From positions 7,874,001-7,938,000 of the forward strand of contig CM049310.1 of assembly GCA_026874595.1 (NCBI GenBank): 64,000 nt of DNA, written 5' to 3'. The stretch is from Sipunculus nudus (Eukaryota; Annelida; Sipuncula; Golfingiida; Sipunculidae). Position 1 is the stretch's first letter. Each line of letters opens with the position of its first letter. Positions 12,001-27,000 of this stretch are shown piece by piece. A model generated the notes under the pieces. The model did not search any database and had not been told where the DNA came from. It saw only the letters and a program-made list of their open reading frames with translations. The position numbers were made by a program, and so were the translations under genes.

Positions 12001-15000
12001 GAAGGCTTTTTTACAGCAGCAACTTTTACTTGGCAGCTTTACCAGTAAGTCCTTGGTTTACTCAGGCTGCAGGCATATCCAAGAGAAATTTTGTTGTGTA
12101 TATTTTGATGGACCAACAGATTTGACCAACAGTTAAGGAGCATGTATAGAATCTGGTCTACTTGGAATAACATAAAAAATTAATAAAGTTTCCTGGAGTC
12201 ACTACATGCTCGGCCGCCATTGATATCGGCCACTGGCCTCAAACCCATTATGTCTGCCACCAGCACTTAACAGAAAGTGATTACAGGGGCCAGCTCAAGT
12301 GAACCAGAAACCAGCACTTGCTCAACCATATCAGTGACTACTTCTCCATGTTACGGATTTTGGATGCCAAAACATACATGATCTGTCAAACATGGTAATG
12401 AAATGGATTCCAAAAATGAGCATTGTTACTTTACTCCAACCGATTATCATGTCATTTTTATGTCTCTTTAGCTCATTTATTGGTAGATTCCCTTAAATGC
12501 TTTAAAAAAATTTAAAAAATCATCCAGCATGGATAAGTATTAAATTAACTAAGAAAACAAGCAAAGACTGCAACACTTTTTATAATACTTCACAATACTC
12601 TACCATGCACAGGGTTGGCAGTTTTATCTGCAGTTGGTTAAATCCACTGGATTCATCCGGATTAATCCAGATCAGATAAAACAGGTTTATCCAGTTTTAT
12701 CTAAAGGTTGGGTGTATACTGTCTGTGAAATAGACATTTCATATTAAATTTAGCTTTCCACTGTAAAATAATTAAGTTTTAATAAGGAACTTTTTTTTCT
12801 AATTGACTGAATTATTATGTTTTTTTTTTTATTTATACATAAAACAAACATTTCTTTGCACAGATCTCTACTGAAAGTGATGCCATGATCTTAATAATAA
12901 ATCTGAGACTTCAAATTATTTCTCTTCTTTAGAGTGACTTTTTTAAAACATCACTTATTTTTACATTACACTATAAAAAGCTAAACAACTGCAGTTCACG
13001 CATGTTTAGTTAAACTCCACAATCATTGGTACCATATAATGTACTGTCATATATTCACATATTGACATCTATTCTTACATCTGAGAGAGATGTACATAAT
13101 CTGGTCATTTATCACAAAAATGATTTAAGATATACAGTGAAAACAGCTGTCCATAATTTTATGAGGGTTCCCTATGACACGCCAACAATAAAATGTTATC
13201 TTGCCCCAGTTGGTTTCTGTGAATGTGGGTTAGTAGTGTGGGTTAGTAGTGTGGTCCTTTTTGTTCGCCACTGGTTAGGCATGTGTACACAAGAAGCATG
13301 AGTATACAAGCTCAGCAACAGTGGGCGACCATTTCACATCCAGCCATTCATGACAGCCTCAGAGGAGAAACCTCCATTGGATCAAAGCCATTCAGACATC
13401 CTCCTCCACTGGACTCTAGTTTCCCTATAAGTTGTTGACAGCAAGTGTCACCCTGTAGCTGCCCTTTGACTATATGTAAATTTTTGGTGGCTTAGGAAGA
13501 TTCTATAAAAATGATTCATCCTCATTTGAAATTGACCACCAGCCAGAAGGGTGACATAGCATAAGCTACAGTGCCTGCTGAATACAGTGAAACCTGGACC
13601 ATGCATGCTGGTGTCTGCATGTCAAAACTAACTCCTCTTTGGACAAATAAACTTAAATGCCGGTATATTAATTGCATTATGGGAAGTGATGGACAGGGGT
13701 ATTTGTATAAATGAATAAATATTGCATACATGCTGACAGGATGGTGGCTTTGTGGTATTATAAATGGATTAAGGTCAACAAATAAGTAGATGGCTAAATA
13801 ACAAATTATGTAATATTGCAATATTGCATCTTCATTTTACAAAAGAACTTTACAAAATAACAGTTTATCATCACAATGTAATACCTTTTATTTTTACAGA
13901 TTCACCAAAGAATATTTTCCATTTCAAAGACCACAGGTTCCCACCAGATCCAGTGCATGACTACTCAGATTCATTGTTGAATGATCATCAGCCCCTTGTT
14001 ATTGATAATGGTAAGTCTGATAAAACTTGAGACAATCAAGTTATTATGTACTCTCAGTTTTACAAACCATAAACTACAGTATATACATTGGATATCAGTA
14101 TATGCAGTTATACCACAAACATTAACATAATAGACCTAGTTCAGGCATCCACTAAACTAATGGAACAAAATCATGCTTTTTCTCACTCTTTGACATGCAG
14201 TACTACAAACCTGCAGGAGATGGGCAGGTATAGAGTATTCACAAGCCAAATGGTGACCATGAAGTTAATTTCTGAATGTTATCTCGAGTGATCTATATTA
14301 GTAAAGTGCACCTGGTATGTGTGCCCCCTTCTTGCAGTTTTATATCAATGAGCAGCTGTAATAACATAAGATTTTGCCCTAATGTAGTAAATGTACAGTT
14401 CTGTGAGCAATAGTGTTCAATAAAACGCATGTCAAGGCCATCATTCGTTGTTGAACATTTGTGCAACATTGGGACATGGAGATGCCATTAATGATAATTA
14501 CATCACTTCCTTCAAACTATGATTTTTTTTTATATTCAGAACTACATCTGGATATTTACACTTGGCTGTTTAACCCTACTTTTATTGCTGAAGAAGCAGG
14601 CACTGTTAGATATTCATTGCTTACCTGTACTATTCAACGGCCACCTTTTACAAAATTTCTTTACTAATTGTAGGACAGTAAAGCTGTTTATGTGATTAAT
14701 TTGCACCTGTAGGCTCTTACCACTGTCGAGTTGGTTGGGCGACTGACAGCAAACCCCGCATGTTGTTCAAGAATCTCACAGCAAGATCTCGTCATAAAAA
14801 GGTTTGAAATCTTATAAGTGTTCTCTGTTTCATCCACATATCTGCCCATCCAATTTTTAGGTATATATTCTTTACCTGTAAAGTTCATTGTAAAAAGGTA
14901 TGTTGCAAGGAAAGCTGCATGGACCTAATTGATGACATGAGAATGAAATATTTACCTTTGACGATATTTAAGAAATCCAGTTAATAAAAATAGACCTTGT

Positions 15001-18000
15001 GTTTCACAGTATTAAATCCCAGCTGATGGTAGATATTGGTACAACCTGATGTAATTCCAATGTGTCCTATTGATACTCTGGACCTTATACAGCCTGATGT
15101 AATTCCAATGTGTCCTGTTGACACTCTGAACCTTATACAGCCTGATTAAATTCCAATGTGTCCTATTGACACTCTGGACCTTATACAGCCTGTTGTAATT
15201 CCATTGTGTCCTGTTGACACTCTGGACCTTATACAGCCTGATGTAATTCCAATGTGTCCTGTTGACACTCTGGACCTTATACAGCCTGATGTAATTCCAA
15301 TGTGTCCTGTTGATACTCTGGACCTTATACAGCCTGATGTAATTCCAGTTGTCCTGTTGACACTCTAGACCTTATACAGCCTGATGTAATTCCAATGTGT
15401 CCTGTCGACACTCTGAACCTTATACAGCCTGATTTAATTCCAATGTGTCCTGTTGACACTCTGGACCTTATACAGCCTGTTGTAATTCCATTGTGTCCTG
15501 TTGACACTCTGGACCTTATACAGCCTGATGTAATTCCAATGTGTCCTGTTGACACTCTGGACCTTATACAGCCTGATGTAATTCCAATGTGTCCTGTTGA
15601 CACTCTCGACCTTATACAGCCTGATGTAATTCCAGTATGTCCTGTTGACACTCTGGACTTATTCATAGATAATTTCAGGTAATCAGTACTTTACTTACCC
15701 GAATCTGTAGTCGTATGTCAGACTTTTGTCTTTATACTAATCATGTTTTATATATATTTATCTCCCATCATTGCAGGATGTAGATGTTACCTTGATAGGT
15801 AATGATATATCAAACCTTGAGTTGATGAAATGGCAGCTCAAGTCTCAGTTCGACAGAAATTTAATCACACAGTATGATGTCCAGGTAAGTCATGTATTTC
15901 TTTATGCCTTATCTCATCATTCCATAGATGTCCCAGACTCCAAAGCTCTGTCAAATACTATGAAGACTTATATATATGTGCACAAACTACCAAAAGAATA
16001 TTAGTCTTACAATATTAAACTATATTTTCCAAACTTTAGTTTGATATTGAAAGCTACAGGTAATTTTATTATTTAGCATTCAAGTAAAAATCATGAATAA
16101 AATAACTTGAAATACACATGATATTCCAAAATATCTGTTTGAAATTTCTTTTAAAAGGGAGATGTTTATTGGACTGGGACTCCCAATTGGACTCAGCTTC
16201 CAAGTGACTCAGACTCGAGAAAGGTGGACTTGGACTCCAGCTTGGGCTCACTCGGCTCAGACTTGAGTGGCCTGGACTTGGACATGCACTCAGACTCAGG
16301 TGTTATGGACTTGATTACATCACTGCTATTTATGAAGACATTTTATTAGAAATACACATACATTATGAACACTTTGTGGTTACAGGAACAGATTCTGGAT
16401 TATGTGTTTTATCACTTGGGGATCAACACAGAGGGTAAGGTGGACCACCCTATAGTGATGACGGAGGCAGCATGTAACCCCAACTACTGCAGGCAGCGTA
16501 TGTATTCAACCCAATATTTTAATCCAATCTACAAGTTTGTTAAAATCTAATATAAATAATGGTGTGAAAGCCCATCATGTTTTGTGTTATATGTTCATGC
16601 AAACTCTTCATAAGATACAAAAATCCCTCGTATGTGTTAAAGGTATCTGATGACTTCATATTGTTTTTAGCTGATCATAAGTTCAGTAAAATGATGTAAT
16701 ATATATTTCTGTGTTATTTTACATTGCACCATATTTCTGTAATTATACTTCTCAGTTGATCTTTACTTTGCCTATATTATCTGGGATATAAGATCACTCC
16801 ATCTTTTTGCACTCTGTGATGTTCAGGGTTGAGAAAGGATTGTAGTGCTTAATTATTGTATCTTCTTCAGACTTTAGAAAGAAGAAATTGATTTGCTTGT
16901 GTCCATCTCTTTCACTCTCTCTCTCTCTATCTCTCCCTCTCTCTCTCTGTATGTCCATCAGTTTCATTTTCAAGTCAATAATTGTTATCACATTTCATTC
17001 CTATTTGACACAATGTTCCTGTCGAGAAGCTTTATGAGATTTGTTTGAGACTCTGTCTGTCTGATGGTCAAAGGTGAGAATCCACTGTACACTGGTTTCT
17101 GGAAAACAACTTGTTTGAATATTACCAAGTTTCATTCCAACTAATAACAAACATTCCTTCTTGTAGAGTCTCAGATTTTTTATATCCTGAAACTGGCATA
17201 TCCATATTTTACTGCCAAATTATTTACACCAGTAGAGGCTGGATCATAGATTCTGTGAATTTTCTTAACTCCTTTTCAGAGATGTCTGAATTGCTGTTTG
17301 AGTGCTACCATGTCCAGAGTGTGGCATTTGGGGTTGATTCTCTCTTCAGTTTGTACAACAGTCATCCTACGCCAGGTAAATCTAATCAGTTCCAGATTTA
17401 TTTAATTTTATATTTTGACCGAAAGCCATTAAATTTAAAGAAGCTGTACAAGGTTTTAAAATATTTAAAAAATTCCACAATCCCTAACAATTCTGGCTTC
17501 ATGCAGAAGTGTGTCGCTTATAATGCTTTAGAAATGACTTTTGATCCTATTGTTTGCTCACTTTAACAGTGGTACTAGTGAGTACTAGCCATATACCCTT
17601 AATTCTGACATGCATCCTGGTTTTAGTCTATATGGCAGCCCCCATGAGCAGTTAAAAATGTTTGCAAGATCAGGTTTGATGTGGGCATGGGAATACAATA
17701 GGAAAGTAGTACAAAGTACTCTGAGAACAGTCTCAAGGTGGGATACTATCTGCAGAAAAAGATTGGTGGCCATTAGAACTGTGTCTCCCAACTAGAAGAG
17801 GCAGGAAGACTGAGGATGACCACACCCTCACCCACAAATTATAGTAGACCATTGAATGTACAGACCATGGATGTTACTTAAGACTTAAGAATAAGTATTT
17901 AATGATTAAACAACATGGATTGTTACAAATTCTTATGTCATAACTGATTGTTGTGGTGACACACTAACTAATCCCATGATTATAACAGATAATCATTATG

Positions 18001-21000
18001 CAATGTATAGAAAGTGTACACCAATTGGAAGTTATGAATATAGAGCAATGTAAACATGTGCTGAAACACCAAAAGTCATTGACAAACCATGAACTTGATC
18101 AAAAGTGAAGCTTTATTCCTGTGAATCTTCTCTTTTTAAAGAGAAAGCCAACAGTCTGGTGATATCATGTGGATACACCACGACCCATATCCTACCTGTG
18201 CTGGGCGGTAGGGTTCAGCCACAGATGGCTCGACGGATCAATGTGGGCGGATCACAGGTGGACAGCTTCATGCAGCGGATCCTACAGCTGAAGTACCCGG
18301 GTCACTTCCCACACATTACACTGGCCAGAGCAGAGGTAGTCTACTTCTGTTATATTTTAACATTTTTATTTTATATGCCTGTACCTGCTGAAAGCCTTGT
18401 TCAGACCATGGTGCGTCAGAGTGATAATGGCTAAATCTTGGTAGACCCAAGAGATTCACTCTACTTTCTGAACAATAGGTTACCACCTTTGGATTATTAC
18501 TAACCACTAGCATATAAAACCTGAGATCAAAGAAGCAGAACCATATCATAAACAGGTTATCCCTATCCATCTTCTGCTCAGTAGATGGCGCCATCAACAA
18601 GCCATGGAATGATCCTTTTAAAAAAAACTTTAGTTTTACCTGGAATATTTGTCAGCTAACTCTATTCCACCAACCAAGTGGCAGGTTCATAAAATGTGGT
18701 ATTTGATCATTCTTCTTACTGAATACATGACCAAGGTTGCCAGCTAGGCTGACAATTTTGGAAAACCTTGAAATTGGATTTTGCTTTTTCGAGTCAGCTT
18801 TTTTGAGAAAATGTCCTCAAGCAGGGATTTTGATTGGCCCCGAGATAAAGTTATATTTTGTCTGAGGTGGAGGGGGTGAAACAGCATAACCAATGGAAGA
18901 TTTACAATTATATTTTGAAGGTCAAGTAAAAGTTCGAATAAAAATCCTTGCATTCCAAAATTAATCAAGGCAAACTCATCAGTGGGGGGGGGGAATCAGA
19001 AGATTATGTTTTCATGAATGCCTAGGAACCCTGATAGCAGTCATTATTATGTAAACAATTTTAATTAACAATGCTACAGGGAAGCTCTGTGTGAATGTAA
19101 CCAGTCACTCTGATGGCTTTATATGTCAGAGGCTGTTCTTGTATCTCTAGGAGCTGGTCCAGCAACACACATACATGGCCACAGACTACAGTGAGGAGCT
19201 GAAGGGCTGGCTGTTAGACGACTACTATGAGCAGCATGTACATAAGATGCAGCTCCCATACACACAGGTTTTTATGTTATAAATTCTTACAATCAACTAC
19301 CAATCACTGTCAGTTGTTGCAGAAAAAAACTCTTGCAAATTATTTTCAAGAAAAAAAACTAAAATGTTAATTTTCATCAAATTGCAAGGGATTAATGTCT
19401 AGATTATAAACGAATCATGATACAGCAATCTGAGAAATGTATTTGGGTTATATATTCTTAATATCAACTCGAGTTTGAAAGTAATTGTGAAAATATTGAA
19501 CATATGCTTGTGTCATGATGAAAGAAACATGCACACTTTAACAAGGACATGAGTGGATGATGAAAGAAACATGCACACCTTAACAAGGACATGAGTGGAT
19601 GATGAAAGAAACATGCACACCTTAACAAGGACATGAGTGGATGATGAAAGAAACATGCACACCTTAACAAGGACATGAGTGGATGATGAAAGAAACATGC
19701 ACACTTTAACAAGGACAGAAGTGGTTGTGTTATCCACTGCTCTTCTATTTCAGCCTCAGGTGGTACAGACACAGACAGCGGAGCAGCAGAGAGAGCGGCG
19801 AGAACAGCAGATCAAGAGGCTGAAGGAGTATGCTGCCAGAAGGAGGGAAGAAAAGGTGATTTACAGACATATGTCTGTCCTGATCTGTCGCAGTAAAGTG
19901 ACTTCAGTCATATTTTGGACTTATTAAGTCAAGAGGCATGTTAGTGTCACTAACGTAGTGTTATGATATCACACTGCAAATTTGATAAGATGAAATTCTG
20001 TATCCAAAATTAAATTTCTGTTGACAAGAAATCCTTAAGATATTTTTTAGCTTAGCTGACTGAAAGTCCTCTGAGCTATAGAGATCATTGTTTGTCCATC
20101 CTCTGTCCTTCTGCCTTGCCGTCCATCTGTCCATTAACAGGACACAAATAGTGACCACTGGACCTGGAAACTACTGACTGAAAACTGTTGGGAGGGCTAT
20201 AAAAAAATCTCCTTGGTAACCTGAAATTAGGTCGCTGTGACCTATATCCTCCTAGCCATGGGCTCAAAAGTACTTCTCAGAATGATTAAAAATTTGATAC
20301 AGAATTCCTGTATATGAATAACTTAATGCATTGATTGATGGATACTTTCCATGCATATTGATCATCGAGTGTTTCATCATTTCTTGCAGACAGGTGGTAC
20401 GGTCTGTATTTTTAGCGAACCTGTGAGCTTATGGGATGGTGCAGTGTTGTCCATCGTGTGTCTTCCATTGTCTGTACGATAACCCATACTATCTCAAAAT
20501 GGTTGGAGCTTGCATCACCAAACATTATGCAAAAAATCAATAATCTATAAAACTCCATCCGATTTTGCTTATTTTTTGGCTATCTGCATTTACTTAGATA
20601 TTAAAGAAAAAAAGCTGAAAAAGTTAAAAAAATCTTCTCCGAAACTGTCAAGCCAAATCATTCAATATTTCAATATATAGAAATAATCCCTGAAACAACC
20701 TTTCACAGGTTTGTTTGAATGGTTCCAGTCCAGAGAATTTTGGCCAAGTTACAGGAAACTGAACTTAGTCATTTGGCCAAAAAAAGGATACTAAAATTAC
20801 AATATCATAAACAGCTGGAGCTATCATCACCAAATTTAATGCAAATGTTGGTCACATGAGTCATATTTGAAATTAAGGTATTTGTCGCACCATCTGCATT
20901 GACCTTTTCTGTACAAGGGTCATTGGTCATCAGTTCATTAATCAATAATTTCTCAGGAATAGCAGGAGTTACCATCCCCAAATTTTATGCAAAAATCTGT

Positions 21001-24000
21001 CACATATCAAATGTGGGATTGAGTGTTTTGTGGCACCACTTGCATTAACTTACATTTTATAGGGGATAAAGCTAAAAAAATCTTTAAAAAACTTATTCTC
21101 TGAAATCATTCAGCCAAATGGTTCAGTATTTCTCAGAAATTATTCCAGAGACTAGCTCTCTAAAGTTTGTTCAAATGGATTTGGTTTGATTAATTTTGGC
21201 CGAGTTACAGGAATTTGAAAAAAGTCATTTGGCAAGTAAGCATACTAAAATAACAATCTCAGAAACAATCAGAGCTAGGATTACTAAATTTTGTGCAAAT
21301 GTTGGTCACGTGACTTATTTTGGAAATTGCAGTATTTATGGAGCAACCTACATCCACCTGTTTTTAGCTCAGCTGACTATAAGTGATCTGAGCTATAGTT
21401 GTGGTCCATTTTTTTTAAACCGTTAGACCTACAAATCCAAAATCTGGCATACTGTTAACTGTCCTGAAGATCTCCTACCATGAAACCAAGAACTGGGTTC
21501 ACTGTGACTTTGTTCCATCGAGAAATTAAGGAAAAACCTCAAACTTCCATTAAAAACCTATTATCACACTTCAGGACTGCCTTATATCAAAACCACTTAT
21601 CTGTTTTCTTAATATTTATCATTAGTATTCTCCTTTATATTTCCTATATACATGCAAGAAATTAAGACTGTAAAGTGTAATTTCTTGAAGTTATGGGCAT
21701 GAACATAATGCAAAGTTTTGTAAAAAATCAGGAAATTTACACACTTAACATGATAATCTTTTAAGCTAGACACTTTTTTCAGGAATTGACTTTCAGATGA
21801 AAGGCATGTAAGGCAATGGATATCAGGGATCTGTCACATTGAAATGACTCAAGTTATTCCGCCTTTTGTAATTGTAACCTATTTGTATTACTATCATTTG
21901 AACTTCCAGCGAAGGCAAACTAAGGATTTGTTACCAAACCATATATAAAATTTAAGGGAACTCTTATTACATCATATTAAAAAGTATGTTTTTTTACTCA
22001 GTTGGTATCTGATCAAGCCAGACTAGATGAGCTGATCAGCATCCAGGAACAGCTGGAAGAGGATGAAGATATAGTTCAGGTATGCTTAATAATCAAACAT
22101 CATTTGAGATGAAGTTTGTAGAAAAGAACATCCAGATCTTTGTCACACAAGGACAATTTTATTGCATTTAGATCTGCTGGTTATTCAAGTATAGATAGAT
22201 CAATATAATTTGTCAAGATTCATGGTTTTAGATTTGTTCATATTTACTCTTGTGCACACTGCAGGAGGCCAAATTTAAAAGCTTTAAAAATTAAAATTAT
22301 ATTATCTTTATTGAGTTATAAATGTGAAATTATGATTTACTCATAAATTCTGTTGAGAGAGTATTAAAAATAAGAGAATCACAATGAAATTTAATGAACC
22401 TGTGTTGAAATTATCATTTTTGCATATTAATTTATTGTGTGTGTTATTTTTTAGCCCAGCGTAACTGACAGTCACTGAGATACATGTATAAAAATGGTCC
22501 TTTTTATGTTTACTTTCAGCATATCTGGCTCTTAAACAGCAGGGCACACAGATCATAACCATAAGCCTTAAACAGTTATGCCATTATTCATTCTGGCACA
22601 GGTCAAAACCATTACACCAAATATTAAACATTACAGTTTTAACTGTCTGTTCAGGCAGGTTGTGATATTCTAGATAATGTTTATTGCAGTTAAGATTTTA
22701 AAAAATTAGGTCTCAGTTCATTTAAAGTATTTACTTATACTCTTTTGTACATAGTTATCCAGGGATGCAGAGTAACGGATATTGGTTATTGATCAATATT
22801 ATTGTAGAAAGTTCTGCAAGAGAATGGATACAACAGTCGCATGGAGCTCCAGAGTGCACTGAATGACCTGAGACTATCAATTCACAAAACTCGGCAGAAG
22901 ATCCAGATGGCAGCAGTGGCTGACCAGGTATACAATGTTCCTCATTGTCATCACTGGGGCTGTAAAGATTCATTATTTCACAATATGATACATTTCATAA
23001 TTCTTAACTCATGATACAGTACACAATGTAGGACATGTAAGTTGTATAAGAGTTCAGAATCCAGGTAATTCATTTTCATAGATAAACTACCAAATTATTA
23101 TTATTATTCTTGTTGCACATTTCTGGAGTTAGGTAATGTTCTCTCACTTTCACCATGCTGTTGCTTCCACACCTGAGGAATAAAATAATAGTAAAAAATG
23201 AAGCAGTACATTCAGTTGGTTTCTTGGTGCAGCGGGTACCCAATGAGTCCCCCATTAACCAATATCTGTCCAATGATTTTACCAGCTGTGGCAACCTGAC
23301 TCAGTGGGCACCTGGTAAGCCTAAATTCAGTCGTGATACAAGTCATATTGAGGAATGCATTGCAGTGGCTTCCAACATGTTGCATTCATATTTTGGTTAA
23401 CAGCCCATAGTCTTAACATTAGGCCACAAACAATGAATTAACACAAAAGAATACATATGAACTCGCAACCCAAACTGAAACTCCTTCTCAATGGTAATGA
23501 GTCATTTCCTGTATTGCCTACAAGTTTGCTGCATCCAGTAACCCCTGCAAGTCATGCTTGTATTCATGCGGTCAGAAATTCAACAAACATACAGATGAAT
23601 TTATCAATATGCTGAGTTAAAACAGAACCTTTCTTGCTCATGTTTGGTGTTGTCAGAAAGTATACTAAAACAAGCTAACAATTGGTCTGGTTTATGTCAT
23701 GTGACAGTGTAATAGCCATGAGGCGTCTTCAGAAATGGTGATAATATTTGCACCCTCATAGGGCCTTAAACTGTGTTCCTCACTGAAGGATGTAATGGCA
23801 CTTGGACAGCCAGTAGGCTGGTCAAAGACTCTTTAATGTTTGAGGGCTGAAATGGCACTTTGATGTTACACACACTTGGCAGATGAATATTATAATGCAT
23901 GCATGAGTTTCAAGCAAAATGTCCAACTTTCTGTTGGATTTTCAATACAGTGACGTCTAACAATACTGATACAATATCTGTTGTTGTAACACTATGTATT

Positions 24001-27000
24001 AGTGTACTGGTGAATTGTTACAGCCCTAGTCATTACACATATCAGTTTTGTACTGACTTTTCTGTTCTTGAGATTTGTGGGTGAGATACAGAATATTAAT
24101 TTACACTCAACAAAGTCATCAATTTAAAATACACAAAGGTGTCTTAAAGATTAGGGCTGTATTCTGTAGATATCCATAGTAAGAAGATGATAGTTTTGGA
24201 TGACAACAGGATAACATATATAATAGTATAAAATAGTATGCTGGTAAGAGAATTAGGTTACAATATATATTTTCCAAAAGACTTCTTTGCAGCCCAGCAA
24301 CAACCACATATATATATTGCCCAATAGTCATGTCAGTTATCTAGATAGCCAGAAATGGCAGGTTTGAAATATTATGCTGAATCGGGTTTAACCACTAAAT
24401 AATGTATCACTAACAAAAACTCATTGAATGGCCTTATAATATGAAGAGTTTTGAACTCTAGCATAAATAGATTTGAAGCAGGTAAGGATGCTGTATCATG
24501 ATTTGTGTATTTAAACCTGTTTCTGTATTACAATCTGACAGGCTGATAATCTGCTGGATATACCTGATGAGCAGCTGACTGCAGCCCAGCGAGAAGTCAA
24601 GCGGAAAAAACAGCTGCTGAAAGTGTCAGCCAAGAAAGCCAAGGGCCGTAAAACAGCTACAAATATTCCTCAGGTACATTCTCAGAGTAGTATTTTATAA
24701 TTTGCACCACTAGTATTTACAGAAGGTATTAATAGATATGTTTAGTTATGTGCAGATGGTATTGATAATAAAATTAAGTTATTTGTAAAATGATATATTT
24801 TAATATGTAAAGCCAATCATTAAAGGTAAAAGATTAATGTTAATGGTACAAATATTAATCAGACTTAGAACTAATAAAATGGTTTGAGTGATAATGTTGA
24901 TTTTCATCTTATCCATGTAAATTTAGATTATAAATCAGAATATCCTTAACTATTTTCTAAATATGGCACTATGATTTGGTTAATATTAATGTACATGTGA
25001 TGTTAACAATAATTTTCATTATCATTTCTATTTTAGTTTAGGTTTTCCATTTGATTTTATGAGATTGTTCTTAACATTTGTATGGTCATTTTCTAAATAT
25101 AGTAAATATAAGTAAATACCTTCATATTGATATTATATAAAAGATAACATTAATTTACAGCAGCATTTCTGTATTAGTTTGTTACTGATGCCTTTTATCG
25201 TATTTAAATATTGTTAGAGGTGTCATGGTAATGTTTTCAGGATGACCCTGACCAGGATCTGGAGAGCTGGCTAGGTGATGTCCGGAGACAGAGACAGGTA
25301 GGCCTCAGCTTCAGTTAATTGTCAGGTCTCTTTCATACTTCCTGTTCAAATTCATGATTGCAGACATTCCATCTTACCTTGTCCCACACCCTAATGCCAA
25401 GGGTCTTAGTCTCGTGCTTTCTGACTTTTAATAGATTTGTCCAAACCTTTCATTATAATAAGAGGCTACATTAGAGCTGACATTCACTTGTGACTGGCAT
25501 ACACTTGACTTAAATGGAACATGTTTTCATTTACTTCATAGACGTTTTTCATGTGTGTAGGCTTACATTGCTTGTGTTGAATTATTTTTTATACCAAGAA
25601 AATGTAACATGTGGGATGTTTGTTTAGTTTAAATCCCAGATGATGCCAAAATTATCATGAAGATAACCATGTTATATTGGATATTACTGGTAAGTTAAAA
25701 GGTCAGCATGACAGAATTCTGACAGAAAACTTATCATATATTTATTATGAACAAATTTCTTAATAATGTAACTCTGTTAATTTGCGTACAAATCTTTGGT
25801 TAGATAATAAAAATTAAGTCCTAATGAAACACTTAAAATGAAAATATAATGAAATTTTAACATAATAGGAATAGTTGTTATACAAAAATGAAATATGTCA
25901 AAATGCCTGTAGGTGGTGTCACTCCAGATTTTATGTGTGTATGGGATATTGGTAAATATTATTGCATAGATAACTATATATAATATTTATTATTATATAG
26001 GATTTGCTCGAGAAAAGAGAACAGAGAAAACAGAAGAAAGCTGAAATGTCCAAGCGACGTTCGCAGGCCAACCAACAGAGGATGAAGATCATTACGCAGC
26101 TCGCTCAAGGTGACCTGGGGCATTAAAAAGAACAATTAATCTTAGGTTAAGGCCACTGAAAGTGAAACAAAATTTTTCAGTTATAGTCCAGAATCGAATC
26201 TAGATCTAAGACCTGAAAAATGTTTTGTTATCAATATATTAGTTTCATAAATGCTCAACAGATGGCACCAGGAGGAATTCTCAACTTTGCCCACAGAATA
26301 TGGATTAATGTACCATTGCTATGTGCAGATTCAGATCCATGGGAAGCTCCAGGAATTTCCATGAGGAGTCAGTTCAGCATAGGAATTAGTTTGCATTGCA
26401 TAAAAAAAAGAGCTCAGGTGATAAATAACATAGAACAAAAGAATGCATTGAGCTGGTTCCTGTTTTCCATATCTTAGTTTCTAAATGTGCACATGATCTT
26501 TTGGTCAGGAACCAAGAGGAAAAAAGAAGACACCTTTGGCCAGAATGAGGATGACTGGAATGTGTATAAACAGATAGTAAGTTGACTGATGGCTTGCTGG
26601 AATGTATTGACTGAAGTTGAATGATATCTTGAATGGAATGAATTGACTGAAGTTGACTGATGGCTTGAAATTACTGGCAGGCTCTGTACTCCACTTGATA
26701 TATCTCCCTAGAAAAAGATGTCAAAACATGATCTGAATCCAGAGGTTTGTTGTTTGTCATGAGCCAGAACAAGACAGTTTCTGAAATTCAAAAAATTATT
26801 TTTGACCTTTTTGCATTTGAGGTTGCAGGATGGTTGCATTGGTGTTAGGGTTGCCAATAGATATATATGACTGTGTACTGTGCATAGCTCCCTTGCTTGC
26901 TGATATTAAGAAAGGGCTATTAGCCTTATAAAACATACTTCCTACATTTGTTACGAATTATTACTAACATTCACTTTCTGTTTAATTAATGTATGGGTAT

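Larger units (their letters stand above)
9079..13899 (+). other. Probable ACTR5 intron 1 (or upstream intergenic DNA)
   Basis: If exon 1 is right this is a 4.8-kb intron. It contains the 188-bp tandem array, a family C repeat and the GGTTTATCCAG-type repeat annotated separately. No other convincing exon is visible. A segment at 10370-10480 has repeated AAGGCCTTAAA and GTCTTAC words, like a short dispersed repeat. Confidence 0.5.

Noticed and set aside
13824-13899. N-terminal extension of ACTR5 exon 2 to a start inside the same open frame
   Set aside because: The frame opens with TTG, not ATG, and a strong acceptor (tttttacag) lies at 13891-13899.
15038-15662. CRISPR-like array
   Set aside because: Contiguous tandem repeat without unique spacers, in a eukaryotic intron.
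15156-15682. Long repetitive reading frames on both strands (16-residue units)
   Set aside because: They follow from a 48-bp minisatellite inside an ACTR5 intron; no splice signal or start context supports translation.
17111-17566. 151-codon plus-strand frame as a complete gene
   Set aside because: Only the central 17280-17375 part is conserved (Arp5 exon 6); the rest is read-through into introns on both sides.
18316-18600. Minus-strand 94-codon frame
   Set aside because: Overlaps the end of ACTR5 exon 7 and intron sequence; no recognisable residues.
19464-19772. Cys/Phe-rich repetitive minus-strand frames
   Set aside because: Shadow of the 42-bp minisatellite and of ACTR5 exon 9 on the other strand.
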